Shown here piece by piece: positions 24,316-33,221 of a stretch of 41,386 bases of DNA (the first letter of the stretch is position 1; the number at the start of each line of letters is the position of its first letter). The stretch spans positions 1 through 41,386 of the forward strand of contig CADASF010000015.1 in NCBI GenBank assembly GCA_902790465.1. Direction: 5' to 3'. The stretch is from an uncultured bacterium (GTDB taxonomy: Bacteria; Vulcanimicrobiota; CADAWZ01). The position numbers were made by a program, and so were the translations under genes. The notes beneath the pieces were generated by a model. That model saw nothing but the letters and a program-made list of their open reading frames with translations, was not told the origin of the DNA and ran no database searches.

Positions 24316-25110
24316 ATGAGAGATATTTTTAGATTCATTGGAAAAATTGGACTTCTTTCTTTTGCTTTCGCTTGTTTGACAACTTCATCTTTTGTCGCAA
24401 ATGCACAAGAGTCATCTGTCACATCAGGCAAAATACAAATAGATAGTGAAAAAGCAACAACAGCTTCTGATTCATCACAGACATCAGGTTCTGTTTTTAG
24501 AGCTACAGATTCTGCTCCTTATAAATTCAAACAAGGACAGAGAGATCCATTTGTTCCTTTTGGAGGAAATGTTGCACCAACTCCATTAGCACCTAATTCT
24601 TTGAGCAATTTACCTAATGCTAAGGATAATAAAATTATCGAAAAAAAGAAGGTAGATGAAGAAGAAAAAGTTGTAGAAGAACCTATAGTTCTTCCAGTTA
24701 TGGTTACTGGTGTTCTTCTCGGTGGAAATCATTCTTTTGCTATTCTTGCTCCAGCAGGAGATAGGAATGGAGAACCAGGTAAAGCATCTGCAGATAGCTT
24801 TTTAGTTAGTGTTGGTGATAAAGTTGGAGAATATACTGTACAGAGTATAACAAATGATAAAGTAGTTTTGATATGGCAGGGAAAACCTTATAGTATTCCT
24901 GTTCAAAAATATACTGGCAAGTCAAAGGACGGAAAAGTTGTTGTAGGTGAAGCACCTGTAAAATCAACTCTTCCAGTTCCTCAGATAAAGAAAAAAGAAG
25001 AAAAGAAGGATGTTGCTGAACAAAAGGATTCATCAAAGAAAGATGAAGACAATGGTGACAAGAATGCTCCTTCTGATAAAGAACAGAAAAACGAAAAAGA
25101 AGCAAAATAG
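24316..25110 (+). CDS. pilP: Type IV pilus assembly protein PilP
   Basis: A periplasmic protein that links PilN/PilO to the secretin. A signal peptide covers about residues 1-31 (hydrophobic core then SSFVANAQ). C20 follows AFA, so a lipobox is possible but not canonical. The RDPFVPFGG motif (near residue 75) is typical of PilP, and the beta-rich HR domain spans about 130-205 (VTGVLLGGNHSFAIL to PYSIPVQKYTG). The C-terminal ~50 residues are highly charged Lys/Glu/Asp and probably disordered, an extension not usual in characterised PilP. GGAGGG lies within the end of pilO. Confidence 0.88.
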   Translation: MRDIFRFIGKIGLLSFAFACLTTSSFVANAQESSVTSGKIQIDSEKATTASDSSQTSGSVFRATDSAPYKFKQGQRDPFVPFGGNVAPTPLAPNSLSNLPNAKDNKIIEKKKVDEEEKVVEEPIVLPVMVTGVLLGGNHSFAILAPAGDRNGEPGKASADSFLVSVGDKVGEYTVQSITNDKVVLIWQGKPYSIPVQKYTGKSKDGKVVVGEAPVKSTLPVPQIKKKEEKKDVAEQKDSSKKDEDNGDKNAPSDKEQKNEKEAK

Positions 25111-25178
25111 TAGTATATTGGTTTTAAGATTATCAAAACAATTATAAAAAAAAAATTTTAGGAGGTTTTCTCTGAATT

Positions 25179-27002
25179 ATGATTAAGGTCGAAGGATTGA
25201 AGAATGCTTTTTTCAGTCTTCTAAGTTTTTCTCTTGTTACTGCAGCTGCAGCTCCTGCAATAGCAGCTCCTGCTGCAAATTCTACTCAGGTAAAAGTAGT
25301 ACAGAAGTCTGACGCAAAAGTAGCAAAAGCAGAAAAAACAGAAAAGAAAGTTGTAAAATCAGCTAAATCTGAAGTAAAGAAAACACAAAAAAGTGCTTGT
25401 TCTAAAAATGCAAAAGTATCAAAGAAGAATTCTAAGAGTGCATACAATGCTTCTGGCAAAACAGTTGCACCTGCAAAACTCGTATCTCTTGATTTGGTAA
25501 ATGCAGATTTGATCTATGTTCTCAAAATTCTTGCTAAAGAATTGGGAATGAATATTGTAACAGATCCTACAGTACAGGGTTCAGTAACAATGACATTGAA
25601 AGATGTTCCAGCATCTGGTGCATTGAACATTGTCGTAAAAATGAGTGGATATGATTACAAGAGAGTTGACAATACAATTGTTGTAGGAGATCCAAAGCTT
25701 CTTGCTACAATTCCTACAAATATAATGAATGTCAAAAAAGGTTCTGAAATAACACAGGCTATTCCTCTTGAACATGCTAAAGCAACAGATATTTCAAGTA
25801 TGGTATCATCATCTTATCCTGATGCTAAAGTTCAGGCAGACCCAAGAGGTACAGCTCTTATCGTAAGTGCAGACCCAGAGAGTATGAAAGCTATTCGTTC
25901 ATTCGTTTCACAGCTTGATTACGATGTACCTGCACCAGTTCCACCAAGAACAGAAATTATTGCTCTCAAAGGTGCTAAAGGCGAAGAAGTTTTGCCAATT
26001 CTTCAAAAATTAGTTCCAACACTTTCTTATGATGTTGACAAGAGATTGAATTCACTCATCATAACAGGTGATGAAGGTAGTCTTTCACTTTGTAAAGATT
26101 ATCTTGAACAGCTTGATGCACATTTACAGCAAGTTGCTCTTGATTTGAAGGTTGTTGATTTGACAGAATCAGGTTCAAAATCATTCGGCGGTCAATGGGG
26201 TACTTCATCAGATAATATGGGTGGCGGTATGCTTGTTGATACACAGATGGTAGAATATCCAAGCAACAGAAATGGTGCTGGTGATTATGTTACAAACCAA
26301 TATACCCAAGCAGTAACATCTTATGATGTTCAGCAACTTCAAACTCCTATTGCAACTCCAGATGGTTGGGCTGATCACATTGCAACAAATGTTCAACAGT
26401 TACCTTACAATACAGTATATCCACAAGCACCTGTATATAGTAAAGAAGGTAAAGGCACAGGCTATCCATTCTCAATTGGTTACTTCACAAGAACAGGTTT
26501 GACATTGAACTTCCAGCTTCAAGCATTGGTAACAGCAACAGAAGCTAAGGTTCTTGCATCTCCAAGACTTACAACAAAATCTGGAGAAAAAGCTGAAGTA
26601 CATATCGGTGAAAGATATCCAGTAGTTTACTACGATCCAAGAGCTGGTCAATATCAAGTACAGTATGTTGATATCGGTACAAACGTCGAATTGACAGCAA
26701 CAGTTCTTCCAGATGGATATGTTGAATTGAATATGAAACCAGATATTTCTAACTTGCTCGGTCTCGTAAATGATCAATATCCAAGAACAGCAAATAGAAC
26801 AGTCAATATCACAATGAGAGTAAAAGATGGAGACACAATGGTTCTTGCAGGTCTTCTCAGAGAAGATGAAACAAAGAACACAAGTAAGATTCCTCTCCTT
26901 GGAGATATTCCATTAATTGGACACTTGTTCAAACAGGAATCAGTCCAGAAATCAAAGAACGAAGTTGTTATCATGGTAACTCCTCAAGTTCTTGTTGACT
27001 AG
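25179..27002 (+). CDS. pilQ: Type IV pilus secretin PilQ
   Basis: The outer-membrane pore for the pilus. A signal peptide covers about residues 1-29, with an alanine-rich end. A Lys/Ala-rich, probably disordered stretch (about 35-95) takes the place of the usual AMIN peptidoglycan-binding domains. An STN/N0 domain (KLVSLDLVNADLIYVLKILAKELGMNIV) and two N1-type domains follow (to about residue 310). The secretin domain has VLASPRLTTKSGEKAEVHIGE, the VPLLGDIP-like KIPLLGDIPLIGHLFK and the terminal VVIMVTPQVL. A Gln/Tyr/Pro-rich insertion lies at about 345-430. GGAGG is 13 bases before ATG 25179, rather far, but no other start fits. Confidence 0.94.
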   Translation: MIKVEGLKNAFFSLLSFSLVTAAAAPAIAAPAANSTQVKVVQKSDAKVAKAEKTEKKVVKSAKSEVKKTQKSACSKNAKVSKKNSKSAYNASGKTVAPAKLVSLDLVNADLIYVLKILAKELGMNIVTDPTVQGSVTMTLKDVPASGALNIVVKMSGYDYKRVDNTIVVGDPKLLATIPTNIMNVKKGSEITQAIPLEHAKATDISSMVSSSYPDAKVQADPRGTALIVSADPESMKAIRSFVSQLDYDVPAPVPPRTEIIALKGAKGEEVLPILQKLVPTLSYDVDKRLNSLIITGDEGSLSLCKDYLEQLDAHLQQVALDLKVVDLTESGSKSFGGQWGTSSDNMGGGMLVDTQMVEYPSNRNGAGDYVTNQYTQAVTSYDVQQLQTPIATPDGWADHIATNVQQLPYNTVYPQAPVYSKEGKGTGYPFSIGYFTRTGLTLNFQLQALVTATEAKVLASPRLTTKSGEKAEVHIGERYPVVYYDPRAGQYQVQYVDIGTNVELTATVLPDGYVELNMKPDISNLLGLVNDQYPRTANRTVNITMRVKDGDTMVLAGLLREDETKNTSKIPLLGDIPLIGHLFKQESVQKSKNEVVIMVTPQVLVD

Positions 27003-27023
27003 TTTTGATATTTAGTATATAAT
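26995..27023 (+). promoter_or_regulatory. Near-consensus promoter driving the tandem membrane-protein array
   Basis: TTGACT (26995-27000, overlapping the last codons of pilQ) and TATAAT (27018-27023) are separated by exactly 17 bases, the best sigma70-type match found in the window. The predicted start site near 27029-27030 falls at the first bases of the pilQ terminator stem, so the array mRNA would begin with that hairpin. Confidence 0.7.
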
Positions 27024-27027
27024 AATT

Positions 27028-27056
27028 GAGCCATCTAAATAAGATGGCTCTTTTTT
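27028..27056 (+). terminator. Terminator at the end of the pilus operon
   Basis: GAGCCATCT (27028-27036) and AGATGGCTC (27042-27050) form a perfect 9-bp stem around a five-base loop and are followed by six T residues, a classical intrinsic terminator just after pilQ. Confidence 0.9.
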
Positions 27057-27084
27057 ATTATGAAATTTTTTTTTGGATATATTT

Positions 27085-29145
27085 ATGGATAAAATTTTTG
27101 AATATATAAAGAAATATGATATTTTAATATTGGTTATTTTGGGAAGTTTATTATACTATCCAACATTATTTTATGATTTTGTGTATGATGACATTCCTGC
27201 TGTTATTAACAATGAATCTTTGAATGGAATTAAACAGATAAATTTTTTTCAATTTTTTATCCCAAAATTTGTGATAGAGGCTGTATATACTCCAATTACT
27301 TTTATTGTTTATTGGTTAATAATAAAAATATATGGTGCGAATGCTTTTGCATTTCATTTTATAAATATATTTTTTTATATATCATCTTCAATAGCTTTAC
27401 TTTATTTGTTAAAAAAGATAATAAATAATTATTCAATAGCTTTTTTTGCAGTTATTTTGTATATATTATATCCTTGTCATATAGAAAATACTGTTTGGAT
27501 ATCAGCAATGGGATATAATATAGCTACATTATTTTTCTTTTTGTCATTTTTGTATTTTATAATTGCTTTTGATGAAAATAAGGGTTCAAATTACATATAT
27601 TCTGTTGTATTTTATATATTGGCAATATTAAGCCAGCCCATGGCTGTTACTCTTCCTGCTATTTTGGTATTATGGGTATATTGTTTTAGACGAGAGAGAT
27701 TGAAAGAATTAATAAAATATATTTTTGCTTATATTCCATTTTTATTAATATATTTATTTTTATTTAGAAATAATGTTTCAAATTCTTATAGATTTAGTGA
27801 ACAAATTTCTCATTCTTTTATTGAAAAATTGTCTGTCTTTGGAAAATATTTAGTACATTCTATATTTGCCTTTGATTTAAATCCTTTCTATACTAATATT
27901 TCTTCATTTTATATAGTTTTTATTATTCCATTTCTTTGTTTTCTTTTTGTTGTTATTCATAAAAAAAATAAAATTTTGGAGTTTTTAGTCGGTTCTTATT
28001 TAATTTCTTTATTTCCCTATTTAGGAATATTTTTTGATAATGTTCTTTTACTTTCTGATAGATATTTATTATTGGCTTCTGTTTCGTCCTGTATTTTAAT
28101 ATCTATGTTTTGTTTTTGGATATTTGAGAAATTAAAAGAAAAATCTTTATTAAAATATATGTCTTTTTTCATCTTTATTGTTTTGTATTTTTCTTTATCT
28201 TTAGCTTATTTGCCAGTTTGGAATAATAATAGTTCTTTTTGGAGTTATTCTTATGAAAATTCTTCAAAGAAAGATATTAATATTTCATCGAGTTATGGTA
28301 CTATTCTTTTGAATAATGGTAAATTTGTTGAAGCAAGTAATGTTGGAGATGAATTAATAAAATTATCTCCTAAAAATAAAGAGGGATATATACTAAAAAT
28401 TCATTCTTTACTTGCATTAAATGAAATAGATAAAGCTATAGCTGTTTGTTCAAAATTTAAAGAAGCTATGCCAGAATCTTTTGAATCTTATTTGTATTTT
28501 TCAGATATTAATTTTAAATTACAAAACTATGATAAGTCCATGGAATATCTTAAAGAAGCTCATGGTAAAGCTCTAAAATATGCTTCTTATACTGCTTTTG
28601 ACAATAAATTATTTACTGATAGAATGATGAGGTTATATTATGTAAATTCAGATTCAAATAAGTTTATTGAGAGTTTAGAGGAAAGTTCAAGACAATTTAA
28701 ATTGTTGAATGATGATGGTGAATTTTCTAAAATTTTAAAGGAAAAAAAATATAGTGATAGGGAAGAGATATGCTTAAATTATTTGAAAAGAAATAACAGT
28801 GAATATTCAAGATATATTTTGATGCTTTTAAGTTGTCTTTATATGAAAGAAACTTATAAAGAAGATGCTCCACAAGTTATGAGAGAGCTTTTAAAAGAAA
28901 TGAATAAAGCTGAAGAGTTTATAAAAAAAGGTGATAATAAGTCGGCTGAAAATATTTATTTATCAATAATTTCAAAAAATAAATATATTTGTGAAGCATA
29001 TTATAATTTAGGATTTTTATATTTACGAATAAACAGACAAATTGAGGCAAATAAAATTTTTAATAAAATTTTGGAAATAAATCCAAATGATGATCAGATA
29101 AAACAAATATTAGTAAATTTAGGTTTGAATACAAAACATGAGTAA
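27085..29145 (+). CDS. TMTC-like GT-C membrane protein with C-terminal TPRs, array copy 1
   Basis: A 686-residue protein with about ten hydrophobic segments in residues 12-380 and a soluble helical tail. The first external loop carries VYDDIP, whose Asp-Asp fits the catalytic acidic pair of GT-C glycosyltransferases. Further TMTC/PMT-like marks are YPCHIENTVWISAMGYN (the first His of the HPCHIE block is Tyr here), SQPMAVTLPAI and SDRYLL. The tail has TPR-like helices, the last one being EAYYNLGFLYLRINRQIEA. The family is thought to transfer sugars from a lipid carrier to exported proteins; that is inference here. Copies 1 and 6 form a subtype sharing VSNSYRFS and FPYLGI. ATG 27085 is chosen by homology with the other copies; a TTG twelve bases upstream is open. 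No good ribosome binding site is visible. Confidence 0.8.
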   Translation: MDKIFEYIKKYDILILVILGSLLYYPTLFYDFVYDDIPAVINNESLNGIKQINFFQFFIPKFVIEAVYTPITFIVYWLIIKIYGANAFAFHFINIFFYISSSIALLYLLKKIINNYSIAFFAVILYILYPCHIENTVWISAMGYNIATLFFFLSFLYFIIAFDENKGSNYIYSVVFYILAILSQPMAVTLPAILVLWVYCFRRERLKELIKYIFAYIPFLLIYLFLFRNNVSNSYRFSEQISHSFIEKLSVFGKYLVHSIFAFDLNPFYTNISSFYIVFIIPFLCFLFVVIHKKNKILEFLVGSYLISLFPYLGIFFDNVLLLSDRYLLLASVSSCILISMFCFWIFEKLKEKSLLKYMSFFIFIVLYFSLSLAYLPVWNNNSSFWSYSYENSSKKDINISSSYGTILLNNGKFVEASNVGDELIKLSPKNKEGYILKIHSLLALNEIDKAIAVCSKFKEAMPESFESYLYFSDINFKLQNYDKSMEYLKEAHGKALKYASYTAFDNKLFTDRMMRLYYVNSDSNKFIESLEESSRQFKLLNDDGEFSKILKEKKYSDREEICLNYLKRNNSEYSRYILMLLSCLYMKETYKEDAPQVMRELLKEMNKAEEFIKKGDNKSAENIYLSIISKNKYICEAYYNLGFLYLRINRQIEANKIFNKILEINPNDDQIKQILVNLGLNTKHE

Positions 29146-31189
29146 GATTTTTGAATATATAAAAAAATATGATATTTTAATATTACTTGTTTTTGGTTTT
29201 TTAATATATTTTCCATCTTTATTTTATGATATTTTATCTTATGATGATTTACCTTATATTATAAATAATGAATATTTAAATGGGCAACTATCAGTTCGTT
29301 TCATTGATTTTTTTATTCCAAAATTTATTAGAGATGATATTTATACTCCATTAACATTTTTAGTCTATTGGTCGATAATAAAAATATTTGGTATAAACGC
29401 TTTTGCATTTCATTTTGTCAATGTGTTATTTTATATATTGTCATCAGTTGCTTTATTCTATTTGTTGAAAAAGCTGATAAGTAATTATTCATTAGCTTTT
29501 TTTGCAACTATTTTGTATATCTTACACCCTTGTCATATAGAATGTACTGCTTGGATATCAGCAATGGGCTATAATATTGCTGGTTTATTTTTTTATTTAT
29601 CATTTTTATATTTTATATTGGGATTTGACGAAAATAAAAATATAAATTATATATATTCTGTTATATTTTATATATTGGCAATATTCAGTCAGCCAATTGC
29701 TGTTACTCTCCCTGCTATTTTGGTATTATGGGCATATTGTTTTAGACGAGAGAGATTGAAAGAATCGATAAAATATATTTGTGCTTACATACCATTTTTG
29801 TTTATATATATTTTTTTGTTTAAAAAGACTGTTTCAAATTCAAGATTTCATGACCTGTTTGAGTATAATTTTTTAGAAAAAATATCTTTTTTAGGTCAGT
29901 ATGTGTTTAATTCCTTTATTCCAATAAATTTATGTCCTATTCAGCCTATACCATCTTTATTTTCTATATTATATTTTATTATTTTTATTATTATATTGTT
30001 TCTTTTTAGAAAAAATATTATTTTTCTTTTTTTTGCTTCATATTGGTTTATATCTATTCTTCCTTATTCTAATATTTTTTTCCCAACCGCTATTCCAGTT
30101 GCTGACAGGTATTTATTATTATCTTCAATTTCATCTTGTGTTTTAATATCTTACATATCTTTTTATATTTTTAATAAATTTAAAGATAAAATGTTGGTAA
30201 AATATATATCATTTTTCTTTTTCTTGATGATTTATTTAATATCTTATTTTATTTATCTTCCTGTTTGGAAGGAATATTTAGCTTTGTGGAATTATTCTTA
30301 TAGAATTAATCCAACAGATGTAAATATAAAGCAATATTATTCTAAATGTTTAATTTTATTTGAACGATATGATGAAGCAATTATTTTGGCAGATGAAATA
30401 ATTAAAGATAAACCAGATTTATTTGATGGATATGAAATAAAAATATTGGCTTTAATGAAAAAGAATGCACTAAAAGATGCTATTGATGTTTGTTTTATTG
30501 TTAAAAATATCATGCCCAATAATTATATGAATTATTTATATCTTTTTGATATTTATGCTATGCAAGAAGAATATGACAAAGCCTCTAAATATTTAGAATA
30601 TGGATATATGACAATTAATAAAAATAATTTATACAAGAATGAAAGAAAATATTTATTGGCTAAAAGATATTTGACTATATCTTATGTAAATGCGGATATA
30701 GATAAGTTTATTGAAAATTTAAAGATTATTTCTAATGATTTTAATTTGTTTGATGATAATTGTGAGTTTTCTAAAATTTTAGGAGAAAAAAAATATAGAT
30801 ATAGGGAAGAGATATGTTTAAATTATTTAAAGAAATATAATACACAATATTCAGTGTATGTTATAAACCTTTTGAGTTGTTTATATATGAAAGAGACTTA
30901 TAAAGAGGATGCTCAGAAAGTTATGAGATCTCTTTTAAAAGAAATGAATAAAGCTCAAAATTTTATAAGTAAAGGTGATAATAATTCAGCAGAACATATA
31001 TATTTATCAATAATTTTAAAAAATAAATATATGTATGAAGCATATTGTAATTTAGGAATTTTATATTTACGAACAAATAGACAGATTGAGGCAAAGAAAA
31101 TTTTTGATAAGGTTTTGGAAATAAATCCAAATGATGAACAGATAAAACAAATATTAGTAAGTTTAGGTGAAAATACAAAAAATGAGTAA
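29138..31189 (+). CDS. TMTC-like GT-C membrane protein with C-terminal TPRs, array copy 2
   Basis: The 683-residue second paralogue overlaps copy 1 by eight bases (ATGAGTAA), so translation is probably coupled. It shows the intact motif set SYDDLPY (D36, D37), HPCHIECTAWIS (H130, H133, E135), SQPIAVTLP (about 185-193) and DRYLL (323-327). Residues 1-375 hold the membrane region and about 400-683 the TPR-like tail, ending in a clear TPR (EAYCNLGILYLRTNRQIEAKKIF). The variable external segment is mosaic: it starts like copies 1 and 6 (FKKTVSNS) but continues like copies 4 and 7 (NLCPIQPIPS). Extremely AT-rich. Confidence 0.82.
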   Translation: MSKIFEYIKKYDILILLVFGFLIYFPSLFYDILSYDDLPYIINNEYLNGQLSVRFIDFFIPKFIRDDIYTPLTFLVYWSIIKIFGINAFAFHFVNVLFYILSSVALFYLLKKLISNYSLAFFATILYILHPCHIECTAWISAMGYNIAGLFFYLSFLYFILGFDENKNINYIYSVIFYILAIFSQPIAVTLPAILVLWAYCFRRERLKESIKYICAYIPFLFIYIFLFKKTVSNSRFHDLFEYNFLEKISFLGQYVFNSFIPINLCPIQPIPSLFSILYFIIFIIILFLFRKNIIFLFFASYWFISILPYSNIFFPTAIPVADRYLLLSSISSCVLISYISFYIFNKFKDKMLVKYISFFFFLMIYLISYFIYLPVWKEYLALWNYSYRINPTDVNIKQYYSKCLILFERYDEAIILADEIIKDKPDLFDGYEIKILALMKKNALKDAIDVCFIVKNIMPNNYMNYLYLFDIYAMQEEYDKASKYLEYGYMTINKNNLYKNERKYLLAKRYLTISYVNADIDKFIENLKIISNDFNLFDDNCEFSKILGEKKYRYREEICLNYLKKYNTQYSVYVINLLSCLYMKETYKEDAQKVMRSLLKEMNKAQNFISKGDNNSAEHIYLSIILKNKYMYEAYCNLGILYLRTNRQIEAKKIFDKVLEINPNDEQIKQILVSLGENTKNE

Positions 31190-33218
31190 AATTTGTGAAT
31201 ATATCAAAAAATATGATATTTTAATATTGATTGTGTTTGGAATAGTATTATATTTTCCAGCTTTTTTTTATGATATTCTATCTTATGATGATTTACCTTA
31301 TATAGTAAATAATCAATATTTAAATGGTAGCCTTCCTATTAAATTTTTTGATTTTTTTATTCCAAATTTTATTATAGATGATATTTATAGTCCGATATTG
31401 TTTATACTGTATTGGTCAATTATACATATATTTGGAATTAATGCTTTTGCTTTTCATTTTGTAAATATATTTTTTTATGTTTTGTCAGCAGTTGCGTTAT
31501 TTTATTTGTTGAGAAAGATAATAAATAATTATTCAGTAGTTTTTTTTGCTGTTATTTTGTATATATTACATCCTTGTCATGTTGAATGTACAGCTTGGAT
31601 ATCTATAATGGGCTATAATATTGCCGTTTTCTTTTTTTATTTATCTTTTTTATGTTTTATAATTGCTTTTGATGAAGATAATAAGTTAAATTATCTATAT
31701 TCTGTTGTCTTTTATGTATTTGCAATATTGAGTCAACCGATTGCAGTTACGCTTCCTGCTATATTAGTGCTATGGTTATATTTTTTCAGACGAGAAAGAC
31801 TAAAAGAATCAATAAAATATATTTGTGGATATATTCCTTTCTTGTTAATATATTTATATTTGTATAGTCATACTATATTGAAAACAGATAGATTTGATAT
31901 AGTCAATTATAATTATTTTGAAAAATTGAGCATTCTAGGGTATAATATATTGAATTCTTTTATCCCTATTAATTTATCAGTTGCTCCATTATTTCCAAAT
32001 TCATTTTCTATTATATATGTATTTATTTTAATCTTTTTAATCATTTATTTTAGAAAAAATAATAATTATTTATTTTTTATTCTTTTTGGAATAATTTCTA
32101 TTCTTCCTTATTCCAATATATTTTTTAATATTGCCATAGCTTTTGCAGATAGATATTTGTTATTATCTTCTGTTTCATCTTGTGTTTTAATATCTTATTT
32201 ATCTTTTTATATTTTTGATAAGTTTAAAGAACAAAAAATAATTAAATATTTAGGTTTTGTTTTTTTTATTGTATTTTTTCTATTTTCTTTTTTATTATAT
32301 TTTCCAGTTTGGAAAAATGATGAAAAATTTATTAATTATACTTATAATTCTAACCCAGATCATGTAGTGTCTTTGGTTTGTTATTCTAATTTTTTAGTTA
32401 GTCATAATAGATATGATGAAGCTATAATTGTTGTTGATAAATTAATTGAAAAATTTCCAAGTGTTTATGAAGGATATGATTTGAAGTTTAGAATCCTTGT
32501 AGAACAAAAATTTTATGATAAAGCATTAGATTTTTGTAAAAAAATAAAAGAAAATAATCCAGAATACTATAAAGCATATTTGTTTATGTCTGATATTTAT
32601 ATGTTGTTGAGAGATTATGATAAATCTAATGAATATTTGAGTATGGCTGAAGAAAAATGTAAAAAGTACAATTTGTTTAAAGGGGAAAATTTATTTCTTT
32701 TTGCAAATAAAAAAATGTTATTGTCATTTTTTACATCTGATTTGAAAAGTTTTATTGAAAATTTAAAGATTGTTTCAAATGATTTTAAATTATTTGGAGA
32801 TGACAGTGAGTTTTTTAAAATTTTGGACACAACTGATTATAAGAGTAGGGAAGAGATTTGTTTAAATTATCTAAAAAAGCATAAAAGTCAATATTCAAAT
32901 TATATTTTTATGTTGCTTAGTTGTCTATATATGGAAGATAATTATAAAGATAATGCTTCAAAAGTTATGAGATCTATTTTAAAAGATATTCGCAATGCAC
33001 AAGAAAATATAAATAAAGGTGATAATATTTCTGCTGAGAAAATATATTTATCAGTAATTTCAAAAAATAAATATATATATGAGGCATATTATAGTTTAGG
33101 ATTTTTATATTTACAGACAAATAGGCAAAATGATGCAAAGAAAATTTTTAATAAGATTTTGGAAATAAATCCAAATGATGAGCAGATAAGTCAAATATTG
33201 TTGAGTTTAGGAAACTAA
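31182..33218 (+). CDS. TMTC-like GT-C membrane protein with C-terminal TPRs, array copy 3
   Basis: The 678-residue third paralogue starts at ATG 31182, inside the same ATGAGTAA eight-base overlap used between copies 1 and 2. An in-frame ATG at 31167 would add five residues but breaks the MSK-x-x-EYIKKYD start shared by the family. The motifs SYDDLPY, HPCHVECTAWIS, SQPIAVTLP and DRYLL are intact. The variable loop (YSHTILKTDRF then NLSVAPLFPNS) is its own type. The TPR tail ends EAYYSLGFLYLQTNRQNDAKKIF. It is separated from copy 4 by only the three bases ATA. Confidence 0.82.
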   Translation: MSKICEYIKKYDILILIVFGIVLYFPAFFYDILSYDDLPYIVNNQYLNGSLPIKFFDFFIPNFIIDDIYSPILFILYWSIIHIFGINAFAFHFVNIFFYVLSAVALFYLLRKIINNYSVVFFAVILYILHPCHVECTAWISIMGYNIAVFFFYLSFLCFIIAFDEDNKLNYLYSVVFYVFAILSQPIAVTLPAILVLWLYFFRRERLKESIKYICGYIPFLLIYLYLYSHTILKTDRFDIVNYNYFEKLSILGYNILNSFIPINLSVAPLFPNSFSIIYVFILIFLIIYFRKNNNYLFFILFGIISILPYSNIFFNIAIAFADRYLLLSSVSSCVLISYLSFYIFDKFKEQKIIKYLGFVFFIVFFLFSFLLYFPVWKNDEKFINYTYNSNPDHVVSLVCYSNFLVSHNRYDEAIIVVDKLIEKFPSVYEGYDLKFRILVEQKFYDKALDFCKKIKENNPEYYKAYLFMSDIYMLLRDYDKSNEYLSMAEEKCKKYNLFKGENLFLFANKKMLLSFFTSDLKSFIENLKIVSNDFKLFGDDSEFFKILDTTDYKSREEICLNYLKKHKSQYSNYIFMLLSCLYMEDNYKDNASKVMRSILKDIRNAQENINKGDNISAEKIYLSVISKNKYIYEAYYSLGFLYLQTNRQNDAKKIFNKILEINPNDEQISQILLSLGN

Positions 33219-33221
33219 ATA

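Noticed and set aside
15905-27002. Type II secretion system instead of type IV pilus
   Set aside because: Presence of PilT with its retraction motif and the PilM-N-O-P-Q order indicate a pilus; no GspC/L/M genes are seen.
31167-31181. Upstream ATG for array copy 3
   Set aside because: Adds five residues absent in the other copies; the shared ATGAGTAA overlap supports 31182.
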